From Patella vulgata (Eukaryota; Mollusca; Gastropoda; Patellidae): DNA of 64,000 nt. Below the pieces are notes generated by a model. The model saw only the letters and a program-made list of their open reading frames with translations, made no database searches and was not told the DNA's origin. Below are positions 23,701-35,410 of this stretch, one piece after another; position 1 is the first letter of the stretch, and each line of letters begins with the position of its first letter. Both the position numbers and the translations under genes were made by a program. The stretch lies in NCBI RefSeq assembly GCF_932274485.2, contig NC_065879.2:87787459-87851458 (forward strand), read 5' to 3'.

Positions 23701-23939
23701 GTGATATCAATAACAATATACCGCCCCTTCTAAACTTGATCTTCAAAAAGTGGGAGGATCTTAACGCGTCATGTGACACATGTAATTAAGATGGCAGCTA
23801 ATCGATAATTTTCGCCATCATGACTTAATACTATGTAAACGTGACGGCCTTCGTTGTGATCTGTGCTCGATATCAGATTTTCTACGATTCTCCAAAAATA
23901 AAACTTCCATCTCATGAAATAAAGTGCCAAATGCAACCC
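23701..23939. other. Short unassigned stretch
   Basis: Between the LINE tail and a SINE-A head; nothing recognised. Confidence 0.4.
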
Positions 23940-24056
23940 TAAAAGGGGAAACCTCTTCGGAAAATCAAGAGGAACTTTCTCGTCCAACACCGGGATTGAA
24001 CCCGGGACCTCCAGGTTAGCAAGCTAGCGTTTTACTCTCTGAAACACCGCGGGTTT
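23940..24056 (-). repeat. SINE-A head fragment
   Basis: Minus-strand tRNA-like head: the B box reads GGTTCAATCCC on that strand, next to 'ctaacctggaggtc', and the start of the body ('gaaagttcctcttg') is present. The head is tRNA-like enough that scanners could call it a tRNA. Confidence 0.7.
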
Positions 24057-25082
24057 AAATTCAATGAAATGAAACAGTCAACTTACTTTATGCTTATCAA
24101 GGGTTGATAAACTGCAGCTGGCAACGAGGGTAACTAACTGTATGACCGCCAAAAACTGGAATGAAATCGCCAGGTAGGGGGGAGGCTATTATACCAACAG
24201 TCACGTGGTTTACTATTTCTCCAAAAATCTAATAATATAACACGAATAGCTCCCACAAACACACCTCAACGTCACATGCTATATTGCAGGTGTCTTTACA
24301 AACAAGTCAAGGGTGCAGCACAAAAACTATTTTTTTTTAAAAAAATCTTTTTGTGGAATGACTAGTCCTGTTCATACCCTCCTTTTAAATCTCCGGAAAT
24401 CGTTTGTATGCGTCATACTTACGTAACAGTTTTCTAGAGAATAGCTTCCACGAACACGCCCCACCACCACCCGTTTATATTATACCATAACTGTCTTGTG
24501 AGTCTGTACTTTAAAATCACGATTCAAGAATTTTAACTTTGTCAATCAATGCAATTTATTGGTGTGCATTTATTTTAAAGAATTACGTTTGTTATTAATT
24601 CATTAACAATTTATGATGTATACAATATGGGTTTGGAAAATATGGGGTCAGTACATCTCTTACTGGTCTGTGCCACGTTGGGTACCATTGCGTTCTTATA
24701 GCACAATAAGCCATTAAAGTGGTGTCATTGCATTACATGGCGTGTTTATCTACTAGAGGTGAACACAAAAATTACTGACTTGATTTTTACCGTTTGCCGG
24801 CGTAAAGTGGTCAATGGCCCCGTGGCCAGTTGTGTGGTTAATCACGTACCCTGCCAAAATGTCCAATCATGCCAAGAATCACATTTCAGCCACATTAAGT
24901 CTCGCTAGCACTTTCAGTCAAATCAGTGTTTCGCGTCTCAGTGTAAGATCCTCAACCACCCCCCGCATGACAATAATAGATGCCTTAACTACGTGCTAAA
25001 GGGTCAAGATAATTTTAAGAATTTGAAGGCTTTGTAGTGTATGAGATAAATATCACCCTAATCGAGGGTTCACATGTCAAAG
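24057..25082. other. Intergenic stretch
   Basis: No repeat or coding frame that I can support. The 61-residue frame at 24814-24999 has no recognisable feature. Confidence 0.45.
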
Positions 25083-25420
25083 TGCCGAATTTAATGTACT
25101 TTTTGGGACAGAAACCTCTTGGTTTTCTCGTTAGCTTTTTCGTTTAGTACCAAATATTAAATTGTAATGTTACTTTTCAAGAGATCTGGAAATGTACATA
25201 AAAAAAACAGTAAATTAGAGACATGTTTAGATATTAGTTTATTCTTAGTCTTCAAAATCAAAGTTCATAATATGAGCGGGATAGATATCTTCTTGATGGC
25301 TGATAAACAGATCGCATATATCCTTTGGATATGCTTCAGATTCCCATTTACATTATAAATCTTCATTCCAGCCTTATATCGCAGGGTCATCTTGTTCGAT
25401 CATTGGTTTTGCAGCCTGTC
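25083..25420 (+). repeat. Local duplication, copy 1 (copy 2 at 28318-28665)
   Basis: The order of matching blocks is the same in both: 'ttttgggacagaaacc(t/g)cttggtt', 'ctcgttagtttttt', 'gtttagatattagtttattc', 'tcttca(t)aatggctgat', 'gggtcatcttgttcgatcattggtt'. Small insertions and deletions separate the copies. Confidence 0.8.
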
Positions 25421-25710
25421 TCCATATTGTTGCAACATAATTGTTGCGTTTAATGTCAAGCAAAAGACTACTCGGGCAAGATGGTAATAGAGTAAGAAAG
25501 GTTTGTTATTTTTCATCACAATTAAAATTCTTCTAGTGTCATCTACTTTCGCCATACAAGGTACAAACATTTTATTTCTAAACCAGCTATTACGTCATCA
25601 GAAACATCGTTTGTGTGTCCCAGCTCATTAAAAATTATTAGAAGGTTCGAATTATCTTGAAAAAGAAAGGCAGCTAGTCATTACCATTGACAGCATGTAC
25701 CGTAGGCCGA

Positions 25711-25791
25711 GATATTCTGGACACTTTCAATACTAATCTTGATAGGATCAAAAACTCTATCAAGATTAGTAATAAAAGTGTCGAGAATATC
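25711..25791. repeat. Foldback with 35-bp arms
   Basis: Arms 25711-25745 and 25757-25791 are complementary with a few mismatches around an 11-base A-rich loop. The arms share ACTAATCTTGATAG and its complement. Confidence 0.8.
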
Positions 25792-26344
25792 CTATAACTG
25801 ACAACAAACCACGAGGACACCAGAATAGCTTACCTACTTACTCCTCTTCGCATTGCAAATTAATGGAGGCGCTAAAACAAATTGTTTTTGCGTACTGGCT
25901 TGGACGACATAAACATCACAATCATTCTCCTCGCAAACAATGATCCAAATATACACATTCTGATCGATAAAGGTAGAAAATATCGCGGAAGGCGCCTTAC
26001 ATCAGTAGATGAGGCTGGAAGAAAGATTTTCTGGGTGAAAAAATAACATTATCTTTCTTTATTACCACCTGGCCGTAGTGGTCTTTTGCTGCATGGTTGG
26101 AATGAAGATTTGCTATGTGAATTGGTATCGGAAGCATATCCAAAATATGTGCGAGCTGTTGGTCAGCAACCAAAAAATATTTATTTCGCTCATATTGTTA
26201 ACTTTTGATTTTTCATCTTCTGATGAAGACTAAGAATAAACTAACTTTTAAGCTCAATTATGAACCAAATGGTTTCTGTCCACAAAAATACATGTTGCCA
26301 GCGCCCACCACCACAGAATGGGAATCTTATAAACATATTTAGAA

Positions 26345-26545
26345 ATCTTTGATCAAGCTCTAAAAAAATCATTATTTAAATGATCGTGAACTCATTTCCC
26401 GCCCATTCCCCCTTAACACACACGCACACCTGGAACCACCCAACCCACCTCGCCACAAATCATTGGGTGGGACATTGGACATACCTCGAAAATGACCCCT
26501 CAAACGCCTGATCACTAGATTCGGAATCCAGAAGAACTTGGTCTC
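26345..26545 (-). repeat. Inverted partner of 27960-28240
   Basis: 'atcaagctctaaaaaaatcat', 'gaactcatttcccgccc', 'cacacgcacacctg' and 'cctcaaacgcctg...ttcggaat' are the complement of matching phrases at 28230 back to 27960. Confidence 0.7.
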
Positions 26546-26707
26546 ATAAATTCACAGCTCAGATGGAGATCCGGCCTCCTTCAGCCACCGGACTATATGA
26601 AGAAACTAAGTAACATAGGCCTGGAAAAGTTCGTCGTTGTGCAAAAAAAGTGAATAAAATGTTAAAAGAAAGAATTTGTGTCCTTTTCCATTGCAGAGAG
26701 ATGTAAA

Positions 26708-26795
26708 CCTGTTGCGACGTCATCAGAGAGTGATATCGGATATCGTCGTACTAGGGCCGATATCAGATATCACCCTCTGATGACGTCGCAACAGG
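26708..26795. repeat. Near-perfect foldback with 38-bp arms
   Basis: Arms 26708-26745 and 26758-26795 pair with only two mismatches around a 12-base loop. The arms contain GTTGCGACGTCATCAGAG. The size and near identity suggest a recent or selected palindrome; it could be a very small MITE. Confidence 0.88.
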
Positions 26796-26929
26796 TGGAT
26801 ACGTTTTATAACATGAATGGGAGATCAATGGAAATAACATCTAAAGGTGTGTAGCTGTTTAGATTTGTGAAAAAAAGCCACGTCTGATCTTAAGGAAGAA
26901 AAGGGGTTTATTTGTTCTTATTCAAATAT

Positions 26930-27060
26930 GCAAATAAACTTCTGTATTCTCCAGAAAATTAGTTATGAAAGCAACTTCTGTATTTTCCAGAAAATAAACA
27001 CTGTTAACAATAAATACCATAGCAATAGTAGCGTCAGACCGAACAGTCATGCGTGACCCC
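26930..27060 (+). repeat. Local duplication, second block (partner 29464-29600)
   Basis: 'tagttatgaaag(c/a)aacttctgta' and 'atag(c/a)aatagtagcgtcaga' match between the blocks, in the same order relative to 25083/28318. A third short copy of the 'gcaaataaacttctgtattctcc' phrase lies at 29696-29725. Confidence 0.7.
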
Positions 27061-27262
27061 ATGCCCCGCTTTCCAAGGTATGAATACATTGAAGGTTATT
27101 TGAAGGTTTAAAATTTATCATTATCGATTTCGATTGGGAGAACCACGTAGGATGCTTTGTTTGGATATAACAATACGCGCCAGTTTTGCCAATCTCAAAT
27201 TAGTAACAACTGTTATGCGTTCAGTAATGAATTCTTTGAATGCCATTTAGTAATTGGAACAT

Positions 27263-27387
27263 AATCAAAAACACACTTTTATGGAATAACAATTACTATG
27301 CTTGATAACGACTTGTGAAATCTTGTTGAAACGTCGCAGTGAAATAAACCATAGTAATTGTTATTCCATAAAAGTGTGTTTTTGATT
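27263..27387. repeat. 125-bp element with perfect 38-bp inverted ends
   Basis: 27263-27300 and 27350-27387 are exact complements (CAAAAACACACTTTTATGGA and so on). The 49-base centre reads 'cttgataacgacttgtgaa', then 'ttgaaacgtcgcag', then 'aaataaac'. A half copy of the same centre and one arm lies at 44665-44760. Confidence 0.9.
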
Positions 27388-27959
27388 GGTTCAGTAATGA
27401 AACAGGAACGCCTCAAACTGAAAATATGAGGAGTTAGTCATATCTTTGCTGATTTATGTTTATTCACCACAACAATATATCCAAGATATAGGTCCATGTA
27501 AATGATGTAATTATTATCACTTTCATAAGTTGTCACAGATTCACAGTACTTTGTACGTTCTTGCAAAATTATTCATAAGTACTAATAAAGTCTACATTTT
27601 CTTTTCACCCGAAAAGGCTTTATTGAAATTTGCATATTTAAGTATTATAACTATTGTTCTCGTGATAATCAACGAAATAATATAGTAATTAGAATTGTTT
27701 AAGTTGTTGGGGATTAACCACTTTACGTAATCGTAGGGAGGCAATTGATAGGTTTGTTTATAGGTTAATAACGGTTTCTATAGATTTGGGAACTTAACAA
27801 CTCAAAAATATATAACCCCCAAAAAAACATTCAGTTCTTTAGTTGCGTTTATTAACTATAAACTTATTAGAGTCTTACCAGTTGTTCACGTGTTTAGGGG
27901 GGGGGGTTGAGATAAGGGGAGGGAGGTATGATTATGTATTAATAAAACATAAACAGATT
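27388..27959. other. AT-rich stretch with a dispersed repeat
   Basis: About 27685-27895 ('ttagaattgtttaa' to 'ttcagttctttagttgcgtt', 'aactataaacttattaga') matches 44755-45330 once the SINE-A there is removed. No gene. Confidence 0.6.
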
Positions 27960-28240
27960 CCGAATCTGTGTGGCGAACAGGCGTTTGAGGGGGGGGGGTA
28001 TGATTATGTTCACATAAATGATGATCATGTATTAATAAAACATAAATTTCTAGGACGGTCCATTTCTAAAATTAATAAGTGTATTTGATGTCCCCGGACA
28101 CCTGTTTTGATTTGTGGGGAGGAGGGATGGGGGGTTGCAGGTGTGCGTGTGTGGGAAGAGTGGTGGGGTGGGGGTAAATTGGCGGGAAATGAGTTCACGT
28201 TGATATAAATGATGATTTGATTAGAGCTTGGTAAAACATT
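27960..28240 (+). repeat. G-rich repeat, inverted partner of 26345-26545
   Basis: Poly-G-rich block with two 'ggtatgattatg...gtattaataaaacataaa' near-repeats just upstream (about 27925 and 27998). The open frame 27843-28088 arises from this repetition. Confidence 0.6.
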
Positions 28241-28317
28241 ACTTTTTAATGCCGCTGCACATCTCTAAATATGTGTATAAGATCCCCATTGTGTGGCATG
28301 GGGTGGGATCGGCGGCA

Positions 28318-28665
28318 AAATGTATTTTTGGGGACAGAAACCGCTTGGTTAAATATCGACCCGAAAAGAGGCTTCTCGTTAGTTTTTTAGTTCAATACCA
28401 ATTTCGCTATTCAAAATATTAAATTATAATGGTACTTTTCAAGAAAATTGGAAATGTAAATAAAAAAATACATGTTTAGATATTAATTTATTCTTATAGT
28501 CTTCATTAGAAGATTCAAAATCAAAATTCGAACGGGATAAATTAATATCTTCATAATGGCTGATCAACAACTCGCATATATCATTTATGCTTCAGATACC
28601 TATTCACATTGTAAACCTTCATTCCAGCCACGCACGGCAGGGTCATCTTGTTCGATCATTGGTTA
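28318..28665 (+). repeat. Local duplication, copy 2
   Basis: Diverged direct copy of 25083-25420 (see there). Together with the 29464-29600 block it shows that about 2 kb was duplicated 3.2 kb apart, with later rearrangement between. Confidence 0.8.
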
Positions 28666-29463
28666 TATAACTGGGCTTTTAATGTTTTGAAACTGAGTCT
28701 GAGGTAGTTACCTTAGTGGGGTGAGACTTAAAAGAAATCGGACTACAACACAAGCCAAGCTGAACGACAGAATCCTTAAACCCAGCGAACAATAAACATG
28801 ATGATTCCATGCCAAAGAACTTGATGTCACTTCTGTGCTGGAGTAATGTTTGTCCAGGAAGCTATTGGTCAGGTATAGAGTTCCAGAGGAGAAATATGAT
28901 TTCACCAGTTGTAATTAGACAGAATATTGGGAATGTGGCCGTTACCAATAAGAATATATTTTCAATGGCTGCCAGAAGATGTAATGCAGATGGTATTTAT
29001 TTTAGAACTCATCATGTCAGATTTATGATTGTTTTGAATCAAAAAGCTATACAAGTTACTCTATTTTATTCATGTTTTCTTACCATCAGAATTCGGCAAA
29101 ACTCCCCCAAAGTCCATGATAATAGGAGAATACCCCCGGTCCACCCTACAATGCTGATTCGCGCACATGCTTCATATATATTGCTTTCAAGAGTTTTACA
29201 GGGTACTGAACATGGCTGAAATTAGATTTGTGACACAAATTGTCCGGTATATTGTGGAACAACTATGTTAAGACAGAAACATTCATCAAAATTATTTGAA
29301 GACAACGATCTTGTGGAATATAAGGGGTTTATAAAAACACCACTGATAAATTGGCTAGTCAATCCTGTATAAAATATTTTCTCACGATCCAAACTTGATC
29401 CGAGTAATCCAAATATGTCAATAAACGATATGATATTCAACAAAGATTATACAGGATATTAAA
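28666..29463. other. Stretch without a counterpart in the first duplicate
   Basis: Carries the 136-residue open frame 28809-29219. I do not recognise it, and its composition (no low-complexity bias, no motif) is compatible with chance. Nothing firm to annotate. Confidence 0.35.
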
Positions 29464-29600
29464 TGGAGAATAATAGAGCCTTGAAACTAGTTATGAAAGA
29501 AACTTCTGTATTCTCGAAAAAAAAACGTTATTCATAAATATCATGCCATAGAAATAGTAGCGTCAGAACGATTGCATATGCCTCCTCCACCCTCCAATAT
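29464..29600 (+). repeat. Local duplication, second block of copy 2
   Basis: Partner of 26930-27060 in the same orientation. Confidence 0.65.
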
Positions 29601-31114
29601 ATGAATACACGCCACAATATTCATTGTTTACCGGAGGTCTCTTTATAGACAAATATTTTCTCACGACCCAAACTCGATCTTAGTAATAGAAATATGCAAA
29701 TAAACTTCTGTATTCTCCAAAAACATTAATGAAAGAAAATTCTGTATTATATGGAAATAAAAGATTTGACAGTCAAGAAAGATTATATGGGAAATAAAAG
29801 GAAAAATATTAGAAGCTTTCTATCCCTAAATGTTGTATAGATTGTTCGCCCGGAAATTGTATACAAAGTTTTTTTTATGATTGATTTTAGTGGCCTAGAG
29901 TAAATCTCGGTCACCCTGGAGCGTTTTGAGAAATCCAAGATGCCGTCCAAGACCGCCGTCATTTCAAATAATCCCCTATACTCTCGTAGTATTTAGTCCA
30001 GGATGATAAATTTTGTGTCGAATCGTATATTTTTGCCGTTAAAGAATACAATGAAATCGTTCGCGATGCTGTGGGGTGAGTAGGTGATATTAAAATCCAA
30101 TCTAGCAGACAATATAGTCCTTTATTCGTTAGTGGCGGTAAGGGCGATTATTTCGCCAAACCAAACTATATCTAGAGACAAACTATATATTTCCACACAT
30201 AGGTGCATTGACTGATACCATAATAACCCATACATGCCTATCGGGGGCTTGTTTTTTTTTTTACTTTTTCGAAAAAAAAATATATTGATTTCTACCCGCA
30301 AAACATAAAAATAACCCCCACAAAACTAGATAATATTCAGTTTAACCATTTAGTCGTTTTTCTGGCTGCAATCTTTGGCAGCACAGGTGCAAATACTGTA
30401 TATTCTAAGCCATCCCTAATGCAGCTACAAGCACGCGTACTACATGAGATAGCACTCGTGCACCCACATCTGATGAGCCGCAGGACAGATGGACCGGTTG
30501 CAATATTTTCAATTTAGTGTCTTTTCAGCCAGTCATTCAGTTCCTGATCAAGTACCAGAATTGCAATCTGTCAGTGAACGCCACACAATAGCTTGGCGAT
30601 GAGCGCTTTTTACGTTTTCAGCAAGCAAATGCATCAGTTGTGGTGATGATGGCGATACATTTCCAGTTATAACGGGGTATGGGCATTGAAAACTGGAAAT
30701 GAATTGTCATCATCCTCACCTAAACCATATGGCCTCGCTCCAATGAATGGTGCATTTACAGTGAACGTGAAAATAGTTCATCACAAAGCTACTGCATATA
30801 TTTTCATTTATTCTTTCATGTCAACTATTAAGTTATTGCATATTTACTTAATGAACGATGTTATATTTTAAAACAAGATGACTAAGAAGGCATAAGGAAA
30901 AACAACTTCTTGGAATATCAATGGGACTAGTCAGAAGATTCATACTCTGATCACAGTAGCCCGGCAAGACACGGTCGCAACCTTTTCCTACCTTATTCAC
31001 AATAAGCTTATACATCCGAAAATAAAATACTATAATAGGCTGGTATTTGTACAAAGTTTCAAAATGATTTCTTTAACGGATAATGCAATATGCTACGGAA
31101 ACGAAATCAGGACG
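29601..31114. other. Intergenic stretch
   Basis: A poly-T/poly-A region near 30250-30290 and short random frames. No repeat or gene recognised. Confidence 0.45.
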
Positions 31115-31335
31115 GAGAGAGAGAAATGGGGTTTAACGTCCAGTCGACACAAACTAGGTCATTTCGGGACTAACATATGGTTTTTAATTTTATTTCAATA
31201 ATTCGCTTGCGCATAGAGGTCTTTAGCAGTGGGAGGAAACCGGGGGACCCGGAAAAAACCCACGAGGTTGGACAGGCGACCCTACTCCTTGGCACGTACA
31301 ACCGGGGATTCGAAACCACGCCAGTCGACTCAAGA
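31115..31335 (-). repeat. SINE-B, near full length
   Basis: Minus strand: short GA run, 'aaatggggtttaacgtcc', full body, and the start of the tRNA-like head ('ccggggattcgaaaccacgc' is the complement of the B box). Confidence 0.85.
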
Positions 31336-31342
31336 CTGTCTG

Positions 31343-31455
31343 CATGCATTTCTGTCAGAAACGAGGTTTGCATCCTGATCCAGAACTTTACTTGGATGGT
31401 AATCGCCTTCCCGTTGTGGATGAAACCAAATTTCTGGGGCTGATATACCCCACAT
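31343..31455 (+). mobile_element. LINE reverse-transcriptase thumb fragment
   Basis: The frame at 31344 reads CQKRGLHPDPELYLDGNRLP, then VVDETKFLGLIY. This matches the region just after the active site in Jockey-like LINEs (R-G-L-H-P-D-P, then K-F-L-G). About 110 bases only; it abuts SINE-B. Confidence 0.65.
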
Positions 31456-32789
31456 TAAAACCGTTAGGAGATTGGCCAAGCTCTATCGTAGTAACAGGAG
31501 AGATGAAGTTGTTTTGTGTCGCTCTAGCATTGATAATACTTTTTTAACACACATTTTCATCTCAATTGTTCCTAATTTTTAAAAGATTCCAAATTTTTCG
31601 CCTGGTTACCTAAATTTCGTTCCGACGCTCTTAAATTTGTGCGGTGCCCTATATTTCGACTACAATGGCGGTTGCCAAGCTACTGAGCAGGAGAGACGTA
31701 AAACGACCATAGCTCTGCACTGCCATATTATGTATCAACTCATTTATTTTATTTTATTTTAGACCCTCCCCACCCCACCCGCCTTATTAGACGACGAAAC
31801 AAACTTTTTGTAAGCACAAATACTCTCTTTTTTCTGTCTGTTCTCTTTTCAAGTACTGGATTTTTTCTTCAGAGAACCAACAACAAAGGAACGAACAATA
31901 GAAACGAAGACGAAATCAACTTCCTTACAGGACAAAAAGACCAACAAATGGAAGACAGGATGGACCAAGCCACACACTTACCAATACGTCCCAAGACAGA
32001 GTTGCACCGCCCTGTCATTCAAACGGACAAACCGACCAGACCGACACAAATGACCTGTATAAATATGTTCATTTGTCTAATATTTATCTACATATATTCG
32101 TTTGCCCCATGTTCGCTTTGTCCAGTGTTATGTTTGTCTGTTCGTCTTAATCTATGTCACACTGATCAGCAGTGAATATTCGCTAGGCCGCAACAATCAC
32201 TGAAAGGGATGACATCGGTGCGTCTTAATGAGCTCGCGATATTAACTTTTTTATTTCTGCAAATTAAATTCTAGAATATTTTTTAAGCATTAGAAAAATA
32301 AATAAAGGTGTTTGAAGCATATGTATGTAAAATGAGTAAGAGGCACCATTCTGCTCGGACCAGAACTGTTGTATGAACCTAAGAATGACGGCGCGTGATG
32401 TGACGTTACATGTTGAAAGTAAGCATTTTTTTACAGAGATATTAGAAGCCTTTCACAATACCTCTGTGAAACATATTGAATTAATGTCTGTTTTTTTTCT
32501 CAAATATTCGTGTTGTCCAGTGTTATGTTTGTCTTAGATTGATGTACATATTATCTGTAAATATAAGGACCTTGGACTCTATCCTATTCCCGGAGAATCG
32601 TCGATATCGGATATAGATTATCTGCCACAACTCATGCCATTGATCGTCAGGTTTACTGTGTTACGTGAGCGGAAATTATAGATTGATTTCGGTTTCCCAT
32701 TACACATGTCACATGACCGTTAGTCGGAGGAACCAGTGTCGTAGTTTAATACGCTAAACGTCCGTCCGGAAAATCAGAGAGAGCCTGTC
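31456..32789. other. Intergenic stretch
   Basis: The frame 31948-32175 (75 residues, with one hydrophobic stretch) follows a 'cttacag' and could be an exon, but it has no motif I know. 'gtccagtgttatgtttgtct' occurs twice (about 32120 and 32517), a short duplication. Confidence 0.35.
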
Positions 32790-33006
32790 ATTGAGTCAAC
32801 TGACGTGGTTTCTAATCCCCAGTTGTACGTGACAAGGAGTAGGGTCGCCTGTCCATCCTCGTGGGTTTTCGCCGGGTCGTCCGGTTTCCTCACACTGCTA
32901 AAGACCCCTATGCGCAAGCGAATTATTGAAATAAAATTTAAAAACCATGTTAGTCCCGAAATGACCTAGTTTGTGTCGACTGGACGTTAATCCCATTTCT
33001 CTCTCT
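32790..33006 (+). repeat. SINE-B copy
   Basis: Plus strand from the B box region ('gtggtttctaatccccagttg') through 'cctatgcgcaagcgaattat' to 'ggacgttaatcccatttctc'. The A-box part is replaced by unrelated sequence. Confidence 0.85.
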
Positions 33007-33170
33007 CCCCGTCCGGAAAACGTCCGTGCAAAATGTCCGTTCGGAAGTGATATGACTGGACAAACTAGAAGTAAGCGACTGCAATTCAATTTAGACTGCT
33101 CAAGTACTTTTCCCAACATTATGGGTAAAATGATATTTCACGAGAACGTTTTCTGGATACTGATTTCTAA

Positions 33171-34852
33171 AGTTAGGTTCACACCAACGGCGCTTTGATG
33201 GCGCTTTAAAGCGGCGTGCAAAGCGGCACCAAAGCGTAACAAAGCTCGACTAAAGCGTGAGGGTCGTAATAGATCGTTGGAAAGCTTTGAGCAAAGCGGG
33301 ACATTCGGCAAGAGCGCCAACAAATTTTAAGACTGTTTCAAAATTTTGGGAGCTCTGTCACGAATTGATTAAAGCGTATCAAAGCTTAACAAAGCGTAAC
33401 AAAGTTCAGCAAAGCTTGACTCAAAGCTTAGGAAAGCTTAACAGAGCTTTGTTGAAAGCGGGGATCCCAGTCTTCACGGTCTGTCACCACTCAACACGCT
33501 TTGTTAAGATGTCTCAAGATTTGCTACGATCTGGCATAAAGATCTGACACGCTTTGTTACGCTTTCCCACGAATTGAGACGCTTTGATCAAGGATTGACA
33601 CGCTTTGCTAGGCTTTGTTACGCTTGGCAAGCTTCCTCACGCTCTCCTACGATACCCAAGCTCTGTCTCCAGCGCTGCGACTTGAGTACCACTCATTGTA
33701 TTGTTTCAGAAAAAGTATCCTGAACCTGAAAAACAACACAAAGATGGGACGTGATGTGCTAGGCATTCAAAGAGCTCAGAGTCTATGAATATCTGGGAGT
33801 CAGACATGTGTCCTTTACCTCCCAGCTCAATCCAGATTAACTTGTACTGTGCATCGACCAAGGCCAGCATTGGTATGAAGAAGAACCCCTTGTAGCTATG
33901 GTAGAGACTGCCTGTGTTTGCTGGCTTCTTGATGGCTATATGTTTTCTATCCAAGGCACCAACTGCATGGGGGACATGCCACCTCTGTTCAAACTGCTGG
34001 GCAAGGTTTCTCCATGCTTTAGGGGAGGTAGGTGGGTTGAAGACCCCATCTTTATACGCCTGTACAATGGCCCTGCACACTTCCGGAATCAGCTCTGAAA
34101 TGGTGGAGATACCACATCGGAATCCATATGCCAGTGGCCTGTAGTTGTTCCCAGTGGCCAGATGTCTCAAGGTGATTGCCAGCGTGAGGCCAGCAGACAG
34201 GGGGGGGGGGGGGTGCCTGTAGTTAGTCTGCTGCTGCTGGTTGACTGGTGCCCTCGGAGGTAAATCTGGCGAAGTTTCTGAAGGCAGCAGGGTCTTCTAA
34301 TCTGAGTTGTGTATCCAGGAGGCTAGTGTATTGACCACACTGTTGTCTTCTTCCTCCGCCTCAGGGGCTAAGATGTATTTATACAGTATGGAGACAAACA
34401 TCATGTCTTCTTCGGATAGATTATGCTCTGGTACATCTGGAACTTCTGGATCTTGTAGTTCTGCCATCGTGTTGTGGAGTCAAAGATGCAATGATTTTGT
34501 GGATCTGCTCTGGATCGAAATCGGTGATCTCGAAATTTTCCAATGCGTAACACAGCTTAACAATGCACAACAGAGCTTTATAATCGTATCCTAGCGTGAT
34601 TTAAAGCGTCATAATCGCATCAAATCGTAATAAAGCTTATCAAAGCGTGATTTTTAAGCGTAACAAAGCGTAACAAGGCCTGATCCAATCGGGAAATAAT
34701 TCGTCCCCAAAAGCGCAACCAATTCGTATCTGAGCTTATCAGAGCGTAACATTTCTTAGGAGATCGTGATATTTTTGGAAAAGTAAACAAAAACGATGGC
34801 GCTTTGCTCGCCGATGTAAAGCGCGACATTCGCAGTTGGTGTGAACTAGACT
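33171..34852 (-). mobile_element. PIF/Harbinger DNA transposon with TSD and inverted ends
   Basis: Ends: AGTTAGGTTCACACCAAC at 33171 and its counterpart GTTGGTGTGAACTAGACT ending at 34852. They are flanked by TAA on both sides (33168-33170, 34853-34855), the 3-bp target duplication of Harbinger. The interior carries a HARBI1-type nuclease on the minus strand. Both subterminal regions (33180-33660, 34540-34830) are packed with AAAGC(G/T) and CGCTTTG motifs, probably transposase-binding repeats. At 1.68 kb it is shorter than autonomous relatives, and the nuclease lacks its C-terminus. Confidence 0.9.
33706..34467 (-). pseudogene. Harbinger (HARBI1-like) transposase, broken
   Basis: DDE nuclease of PIF/Harbinger elements. 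The frame at 34467-34297 starts MAELQDPEVPDVPEHNLSEE (56 residues, then TAG). A second frame there carries [15 protein letters not shown], a conserved N-terminal block. After a poly-C tract (about 34201-34214, a likely slippage site) the main domain runs in 34190-33706: [40 protein letters not shown] with the first Asp, [11 protein letters not shown], then [12 protein letters not shown] with the second Asp. The third acidic residue should come some 60 residues later, but the frame ends in unrelated sequence. So it is inactive: at least two frame breaks plus loss of the C-terminal end. Confidence 0.88.
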
Positions 34853-34855
34853 TAA

Positions 34856-35410
34856 AAATACACCAGACTGTGGAAATTTCGTATTATTGATGACACACCG
34901 CGTGTTTTTGTTCTATTTATTAAATGAAACGTTGATGTACTATAGAACTATAAGTATTTCAAAAATAACATTAAAGCACCATTAGATAAGATTAGATAAA
35001 GAGCTGACATTTTTCGCTATAATTTCAGTCAAATTACTTAACCACAAGCCAAGCTATCGCCGATACAAATTATATTCTAGCCTTGATAGTCATTACTACC
35101 GTTGTTACGATAATAAACAAAATCTCGATTATCCATTTTACTGTTCTTTATAAGACATATGAGGTAGATTTCACAAATTAAAACACTTATATGGATATAC
35201 TACTTCTGAATTTATTAACATGCTACGTTTCGATACACATGCAGATATCGTTATCAAGCAAATAATGATATATAACAAAAAATGTGGTGCAATATAAGAT
35301 GACAATTGGAAGCCATGTAACAGATTAATCATTAATTAAGAATTAACAAGATGAGAGAAGTAATAATATGGATAAACAATTACAAAGGATTAACAAATTG
35401 AAAGATTGTA
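34856..35410. other. AT-rich intergenic stretch
   Basis: About 34978-35020 ('gataagattagataaagagctgac') is another single copy, in reverse, of the sequence arrayed at 45690-46235. No gene. Confidence 0.55.

Noticed and set aside
23940-24056. tRNA gene
   Set aside because: B-box-like sequence belongs to a SINE-A head; the cloverleaf arms do not pair well and the SINE body follows.
27297-27350. Hammerhead ribozyme in the centre of the 125-bp element
   Set aside because: A GAAAC box is present, but the CTGANGA box is not matched and no stem II pairs.
28809-29219. 136-residue open frame, possible gene
   Set aside because: No domain, motif, start context or splice context; it lies in a rearranged duplication and a frame of this length is expected by chance in 64 kb.
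31948-32175. Single-exon membrane peptide gene
   Set aside because: One hydrophobic stretch and a nearby CAG are not enough; no relatives or regulatory context are seen.
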